A stretch of DNA of 64,000 nt from Bimastos eiseni (lineage: Eukaryota > Annelida > Clitellata > Crassiclitellata > Lumbricidae): positions 45,131,447 to 45,195,446 of the forward strand of contig OY365809.1 of NCBI GenBank assembly GCA_959347315.1. Direction: 5' to 3'. The translations under genes and the position numbers were made by a program. The notes beneath the pieces were generated by a model. The model had not been told where the DNA came from and made no database searches. It saw nothing but the letters and a program-made list of their open reading frames with translations. Below, one piece after another: positions 23,101-31,600 of this stretch (its first letter is position 1; each line of letters opens with the position of its first letter).

Positions 23101-26100
23101 CAAGGTGGGACGCAGCGGACAGGACAAACCGCTCGTGGTAGAGCGCGAAGAGGTTGGAGGTCGTGCTGAGGAGTTCAGAGGTCACACATTTTATGAACGG
23201 TTTGGTCTGCCGGATAGATGTGGGGTGAGAACTGCTGGTGGTTCGAAAGGGATGGGGGAATTTCGTGCTGTTGACTCTGTTCCGTCGGAAGTGACCAGGG
23301 AGTTCGAGACCCGCAGATTTGGGGAGTCAGAGCGGTGTACCGATGTGAAATATCCGTTGCCTCGAAAGGGGAGGAAACAGGAGGAGGAACTTTCGAGGAA
23401 CTTCTCCGTCAAGTCCAGGCATTCGGAGGAGGAGAGGTCCGCACTTGTCCAGATCATGCGACTCGCAGGGCATCCGGTGGCCAGTGGGGTTGAGAAACTG
23501 CTGGAGTGTTCCAGGAGTTCGACGGCATTTGATCGTGACAAGGTGAAGAGTGAGGCTTCTGTCGATGCTTCACAGGTTCACCAGGGTACAGTTCCTGAAA
23601 AGTACCCAAGGAAGGCAAGGGGAGTGGAAGACGCTGCAGTGTCCCCGGTCGTTTCGAACAACCCGGCAAGACCCAGTTCTGCAGTCAATGTGTATTCGAT
23701 AAGGGTTGAAGGAGCTGAGTTTCAGTGTGCGGCCGAAGGACCGTTGCGTCATTTGAAGGCCGAATTCGGTAACCAGATGGATTGTGCTGAGACTGCAGAG
23801 AGGAAAAAGGAGAAGGCTAGAGAGGAGAAGCTGTCGTCTTCGGGGGACGAGTGTTTCCCAGACAGCACTAGCGGGAGAGACGGGGGAAATGTCAGCAAGA
23901 GGATGAGTGGGGTGAATCCGGAGGAAAGCCCTTTTTCGGACCGTGGAGATCAACGCACTGAGACGACTTATGTTGAGCCAAATATTCCAGAGGGCGACAC
24001 GCAGAGACCGGGGCCTGACTCAGCTCCGGAGGGTTGTCATGATGCAATTGGTCCGTCTCGCGCGGCTCTTTCGCCCTCGACGCGACAGAGCGCCTGCCTC
24101 TATCGCCAGCGCTGGAGGAACCTCCAGCTGAAACAGAGCGGTAATCGGTGCCCAGAGAGCCCTGGTGATCATACCCCACAAGGTTCAAATAGCGGGGCCT
24201 CGGCCTACGGAACTGGCACTGACTGTGGTGACCCTTCCACCCCGAAAATCAACCACAAGATGATGAAAGAAATTGCCAACCCCCATCCACTCTCCGACCA
24301 GGGCCGCCACTTTCGAAATGTGACCACCCACGGAAGCTGTCCTTCCGGCAGTGGTGCGACCGGTTACCTTCCTCCTAGGAGCAGTCCCACCTCGCCGGTC
24401 TTAAACGTGTCTCCTCCGGGTTGGAAGCGCGGGGGCCCGCCCTCATTTGGATACCCGGTCGACACGGGTACCTCTGTCGTATACGGCTGCCACAGTGCTC
24501 TCACCCCGCGTGAGGGACTCCACCATGACCCCACTCCATATGTTCAGTTCCACATTCCCTGCTCCCCTTACGACCCTCGTCCGCACACCCCCTGTGCTGC
24601 CCACACGCCCTTCACCCCCTGCCAGCCTTACACTCCGCACACGCCGTACACTCCGTGCGCCACCGCCAACCAGCCAAAACACGCATCGCATTTTGAGTTC
24701 CCGCCTAGAGTCTGTCTCCAAGAGAGCTCCATGTGCGACTCGCCGTATCCGATGAGTGGACAGCAAGCACAGGTTCCAGTCCAGCAGGTGGAGATACGTC
24801 TCGTCGTGGAATCAGAAGACCGGCCTTATCGTCCACCGGAAAAGTACGGAAAGGATTCGGAGCTACTACGTCTGCAAGGATACGTAAGCCGACGAATTTC
24901 TCAATATGTTCTTGCAATTTATGTATACTTTTAAAATATATTTATATAATCTGTAAATAACGATATCTAATAGTGTGCTAACTTGTAATACGTGTAACAG
25001 AACCGCTATGCTAACATTTCTATCTACCCACGGCTGACCGAGTCGCTTGAATCATCAACGTTATGCGATTGTTCGTTGATCAAGTGGATCAGAACGTGTG
25101 CAAAACGCCTTGCATTGATTATTGCAACATGCCAGTGAAAAGATACAAGAAGAGCCAAGGCACAGTAATTCACAGGTTAACTAGTTTGCACAGTTCGACT
25201 CCTAGCAGAATATGCAACATACCCTGAGGTCGAAGAAAATGTCCGACGAAAACTCCTACAACAAATAAATACATAAAAAAGTATATAAGTTAACATGTAT
25301 ATATGCCGGCAACCAAACTCTGAACCGCACGCATCCCAAGTCTTTAGTCGTACGCTTTTGAGAGGGTTGCAAAGACACTGAATGTTTTGAGTTACTGTAC
25401 TGACCGGTATCATCTGAGCAGATATCTTGGAAGGGGCGCTATTTAAGTGATCGATTACTTTGTATCTTTGTATTCAGGGCGATTGTCGGGACCTCATTGG
25501 CGCCACGGACTTCGAAATGGATCGACCTCGAAAGCACCTTCCGACAGATACGGAAGGCTGCCTGAATCTCCTTTGGCAGAGGGATTTCGACCGACAGAGA
25601 CAACAGCCCCACACGGGAACTGGTCATCCGGGGCTCCAGAACGAAGCGATGAATCCAGAAGATGGATTCGCCGCCTCCCTTCCCACCGGAGCGAAGCGCA
25701 ACAGCCCGGGAATTCCGTGCAGCTCTGTCGCCGTCGAGAAAGACGAGAAGTCGGAGAGAAAACGGAAGCCCTCAGAAGACTCGGTTGTACCAGTAGAGAC
25801 TAAACGGTGTGTGATCGATAGGATGGAGAGCGGAAATTCCGCAGAAAGTACGGGTAGAGACAATCGCTGGGCGGAATTGGTGAGCAGTTCCTGTGGCGTT
25901 CAGTTTAAGACCGAAGAGTGTCCGAAGACGGAAGATCGGACGGAGGGTAATCTACCAAAGGGCTCACGAGTCGGATGCTCGGAGTCGCTCTCCGGAGAGA
26001 CGCTCTTCCGGAATCCGCCGAGTCCGGCGAAGGCGAAGAAGAGCCGGCCACGTCCGGAGCCGCTGTTCATCCCTGCGAATGTCGACCACTTTGGCTTCCA

Positions 26101-28646
26101 AAGCCGGTTGCGTTCACCCCGTCTCTGGGACGGACTGACGAAGCAGACGGCTCCTCCGTACACCCCGCCCCCGATGCTGAGTCCAGCTCGGAGTGGATCG
26201 GGGCTCTTCTGGAAACTGCACAGTGGGTTTCTTTCGCCACTGACTGGGCCACCGGTGCTACCAAAGTGTGAGTGAACTTAAACGAAGATGATGACGAGAT
26301 GATGATGATGATGATGATGAGAGAGTGTTTTGTGTAGCGAAATCCGTGAATTATTTTATTTATTTATTTACATTTTTAGTTTGTTTATTTATATATTTTT
26401 TATTTATTTATGTATTAATTTCTTTCATATATTTTTTTACTTATTTACTTTTTCATGTATTTATTTAGCTGTTTGTTTACTTTTGTATTTAATTTTTTAC
26501 ATACTGATTTATTTAAATATGTTTTTAAACTTTATTTATTTATATGTATATATATATATGGGTATATATATATATTGGTATTTGTTTTTTTATGTGCTTG
26601 TGTTTATTTCAGTAGTTAGTTTTTTCATATTGCACTTGTTTCACGCACAAGATAATTGAACGTGAATCTGGGACATGAAACTCTATTTGTTTACGCTAGA
26701 AATTTTTGATTGAACAATGGATTGGTGATTGAGTTAAGGAAGATTGATTTTCTAATGGACATCATGAAGTGAATTCTTTTCATCAGTTAATCATTCTTCC
26801 AATCATCAAATCATAAAAATCATTATGATAATCATTATTATATAATAATCATAATAATAATGGTGATTTGTTCAACAGATGATAAAGTGAAGTGTACAAG
26901 TTCGTGGCCGGAAGTCACTCCTCCACCGACCGCAGACGAACGACAGCCACCGGAAACTGACCTGCAGCCGTAAGTAATCGCAGTGTATTCGTAACTATAA
27001 TCATAAAAGTAATCATTACTGTAATTATTACTGTAATCATAACTGTAATCATTGCTATGCTCATTGCTGTAACCATGACTGTATTCGTGACTGTAGTCAT
27101 TACTGTAATCGACTAATTGTGACTGTACTCATTACTGTAGCCATTACTGTAATCATGATTGTAATCATGAAAGTAGTCATGACTGTAATCATAAAAGTAA
27201 TTATGACTTTAATCATTACTGTAATGACGACTGTAATCTTAAAAGTAGTTATAACTGTAATCATGACTGATAATAAATGTGATCATAAATGTAATCATGA
27301 CTAACTCTCATCCAATGATATCCAAAATGATGCTCCTTTAATGTCTGTAATCCTGAGAAACTGTGCTTACCTTCATTAATATAATAATAATAATAAATCT
27401 GATTTTAATTTTGAAATGTAGGTTGATCTGAATAATGATTCTGTTATTGGTTTTTCTTGTAGTCATATTAACATTGGACCTCAGTATCAACCGGATCTGC
27501 CTCAATTTCGCGGTAGGTTCAGAGCAGCTGTCTTCTCAGTAATAGATCTCAGCACATGTACCAACGTTTTCAGTCATTCCTTCATTCATTCAATAGCAGC
27601 GTCTCAATTGTATGATATGGAAAGGTCTTTGTTGGTTGGGTTGGTGAAGTTAACTTACAGTTGAGGATATGAAAACCAAAGTGACTGTTCGATTTCTTAG
27701 AGTTCAAGTACGGTCGTACAATGTACGTACCTTCATTGAATCTTGATAAGGCTTCAATAAATAGCTGGTATCTTGATGAGTTGGGGTGCTCACCTTAGAA
27801 CGGAGGATAAAGCCAGAGACCACTAGCTTCACATGTTGAAATTATGATCACAGATAATAATGGATCCTTTTCTCATTTCAAACCTATTGTCACAACTATA
27901 ATGGATCCTTTTCTTTGAACAGTCGATCAACCAATCAATTTATGCATTTCGTACAGCACCTCTTAAAGATAACTATTCAGAATCGATGCCGATCCAGGCC
28001 CGGTCAAAGGGGAAAGTCTTGAGAAATGATAGAAAGCGCCAGAGAGGTCATGCTTGAGAGAGTGCAGGTCGGATGGGAGGTGGTTCCAAATAGGTTCATA
28101 TGTTTAACCTATTACCACAATAATAATGGGTCTTTTCTTTGTCTGCTGCTTAGGGAGCAAACCTCCTCATGGCCAGGATTGTAACAATTACGACGATCAT
28201 TCGACTCTAGTCTGGAATCCAAATGCCACAGAAAAAATCAAGGAGGAAGAAGGTACTTCATCTCAATTGATTGGTTCCTTTGTATTATAGCTGTGGCTCT
28301 AACTAAAAAGACTTCTGTAGCGCTGCCATAATAACACACAATGCATCAACCGACAGCTCACCACCGAAACAAAACTAAATCCAGTCAAAAGGTCAGGCTA
28401 TTGCTTTTGCAAATTCTCATTTATTGTGTTGCATCATTACAGTTGGGTTGAACTGACGATTGCAGTTGTCTTGTATTGTATCCATCATAAACCTGTGTTG
28501 TCTTTGTAAAATCCTACAAAAATTTTAGGACGCCAAATCTTGCAGCTCTTATGAGCAATATATTAGGCAATTTTATAGTGAGGTTTGCAATTGTTGGTGT
28601 TTTATGAGATGGAGTGTTGTTTCGGAGATGCCCTATATATATTTTA

Positions 28647-28683
<37 letters not shown>

Positions 28684-31600
28684 GCTCTGGATGAAACGAA
28701 ATAAATCGATTATTTGCACATTAATTATGCTGAAACTTTTCCTTGAGGTGACTATTGAGAAACATCTTGGAGATTAATAATGATAATAATAATCTTTGTT
28801 AATTGTAAATGATGAGTAAGCAGTAAGATTACAGGATATAGTAGTAACCAATGATCAATTAATCAATGAAACTTGATCTAGCACCTCTTTGAGAAATCTG
28901 CTCAGGGGTGCTCCCAGTCCAGCCTCGGCCAAAGAAGACAGATTTCAGAGTGGATTAAAAATGGGGTAGAGAGTTCCTAGGAAAGAGCCTAAGATCCAAT
29001 GGTAGGCTATTCGAAGCAGCCGGGCCCATGACATCACTATCGAATGCACAATTGCTGACCGACTCAATTGATGACAAGATTATTGCATTTGACAGTATGT
29101 GATCATTTAGCTTTCTACGTATTGTTATCTCTGTTTTCCAGTGATGCAGTACATGCAGTATGCCTGCTGTGCCATTATTCCTGGAAACGGTGCCAATCAC
29201 GAGTATGCGATGCACCTCTTGCACCTGTGCAAAGGTGACGTGAAGGTAAGGCACTTGCTTGATGTCGTTCAGGTCCAGACTTGAGATTATTCGTCTTTTT
29301 CAATGTAGCCTAGTTTCTCATTTCCCTTATCTGCTAGATTTGACCTTTTCTGACGCTACTGGATGCATTCTTAATTGCGTGTTATCAATCTTGTTTCACC
29401 ATCAAATCCCGCAATTGTCTAACAAAAAAATAATCTTGTTCACGTCTTAATGGCAGCTCAAAGCAAAATTCATAATAATAGTAAATGATAGAAATTGTTT
29501 TTAGCTGATTGAGTGATGTAAGTGTCAAGATCTTTTCTATCTCTCCTCCTGTGCACTTATCTCTCTATCTTTTTTGTATTGCTTCTATCTCTCTAGCTGT
29601 ATTTCTTTCTCTCTATCTGTGTTTCTATCTCTCTCTATCTCTGTCTCTCTCTCTCTTCTATCTATTTCTCTATCTCTTCTGTATCTTTGTCTGTGTCTCT
29701 ATATCTCTGTCTGTATATTTGTCTTTGTCTGTGTCTCTCTCTTCTATCTATGTCTGTATCTCTTTTGTATCTATGTTTTGATTTCTATCTTTTCTAGAAA
29801 GCTGTGAAGCTACTTCTCGCACCCGAACCGAAGCTGCCGCGATCAAGTGGATTGAAAACCTACAAGTATCAAGGTACGTCATGTATTATTTTTATAGCTC
29901 CTTTCGATGACCTCTCTGAAGTAGATACAAACATTTTAACATCTGAAAGGTGTGTTTCACAGAACCAATGAAAATGTTGAATAAATCATGTAATCAATGT
30001 GTAATTGTTGTTTATTTGAATTGTGCTTTAATAAAATACCTCTGTCTTTGTCCTGTCTGGTAATGACAACCTAGTTGTTTTGATACAGCCACTGTCTTTT
30101 AATCTTGACATCTGCAGAGACACTTGTGAACAGGTAAATGCTGTCCAGCAACAATGTCTAAGTTAGTAATTGAGATATTAAGTGAGTAGGTGTATTGTGT
30201 TGTATCAAAAATGCAGTTATATTGACCACATTGTCAAGCACCTTCTTGTAATCAAATACAGTTGCATTGTATTGTATTAAGTCCTGTATTTATTTCTGAA
30301 CAGACTGTGTGAAGTGGAAGAGGCTTGAGATTGACCTTTTCCACAGAGCCATCATGAAACTCGACAAGGACTTTTTTCAAATATCGAAAATGGTAAGCTT
30401 CCTCCAGTTCTTCCGACAGTCTCCTAACTTCCACCGATTGCTTGCAGGACTTGGCAACTACAAGTTTGTAAGTCAGGGATGAACCAAGACTGCGTCTTGC
30501 TTCCTCAGTGGCACTACGTCCCACGCCTATAGGGTCAATTTGCCCTGTTCATCTCTGGCCTTAAGACTATTAATCTGTTTGACCGAGGCTGGGTTGGAAG
30601 CGCTTCTGAGTAGATGACCTGGAAAAGGCACTATATAAAACTGCTGTAATAATAGTAAAACACTATGATGCTGTCAACTAATAACACGAATAAATTACGG
30701 CAAATATTATTAATAATAAATCATTCTAATTGTGAATTATAAATTATGTGCATAATAATATGTAGTAATAATAGTTTTGATAAATAGTAGCAAGCAAAAT
30801 ATACCAGCGGCAGTGATGATACTCTGAAATAATAACAAATATATAATAACAAGTAATAGTTATAATAAATGTTACTAATTGTGAATTATAAATTATGTAT
30901 TTAATAACTAATACAATAACTAATAATAATAGTTTTGATAAGTAATACAAAAACACATACCATCGACATCAGATACTCTCAATAATAAAAATTAATAATT
31001 AATAAGTAATAATTATAATAAATGATATTAATTGTAAATAATAAATGGTTAAAGGTTGGATCAAAGTCCGTGAAGGACTGCGTTCAGTTCTATTATCTGT
31101 GGAAGAAGATTTGTCCGGATGAGCTGAAGCAGTTGAAGGTCCTTCGACGTAAAAGAGAACAGTACGAATTGTACAGCAGAAGATCAAAGGACCTCTGTGG
31201 TCAGCCTCCGAAACAACCATCTTCAGTCCAGTCGCAGAAATCATCGTCCCATGAGAAGTCGAACAACGTGTCCAGGGTAAGTGGATCTTTTTGTCCTTTT
31301 GAGTTTTGGCATTTGGAGCCTTGGATTTTTGGGTTTTGGCCTTTATTGTTTTGGCCCTTTGAGCCTTGACCTTTCAAGCCTTGGCCTTTCAAGTCTTGAC
31401 ATTTTGAGTCGTATATTTTCAGAGCTTGTCTGTTTATAAAATACTTAACATCTGGAAACCTCTTTCTTAGCTGTGTTGTGTGTTCAATGTCTTAAATTTA
31501 CAAACACTTTTCCATCCGTCATCTGACAATGGATGAATCCCAATTCATAGGTTTTACCCAGTGTACAGTGGTCCTTGGGTTTTGCCCAAGGAATCTATAT

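Noticed and set aside
28955..29254. 99-codon reverse frame overlapping ZNF541-like exon j
   Set aside because: Its 3' half is a LINE ORF2 C-terminal remnant; its 5' half is antisense to a conserved ELM2 exon.
30114..30133. Possible micro-exon (TCTGCAG/AGACACTTGTGAACAG/GTAAAT) between ELM2 and SANT
   Set aside because: Splice-like edges exist, but including it shifts the next exon out of frame. Skipping it gives TYKYQ-DCVKWK, as expected from relatives.
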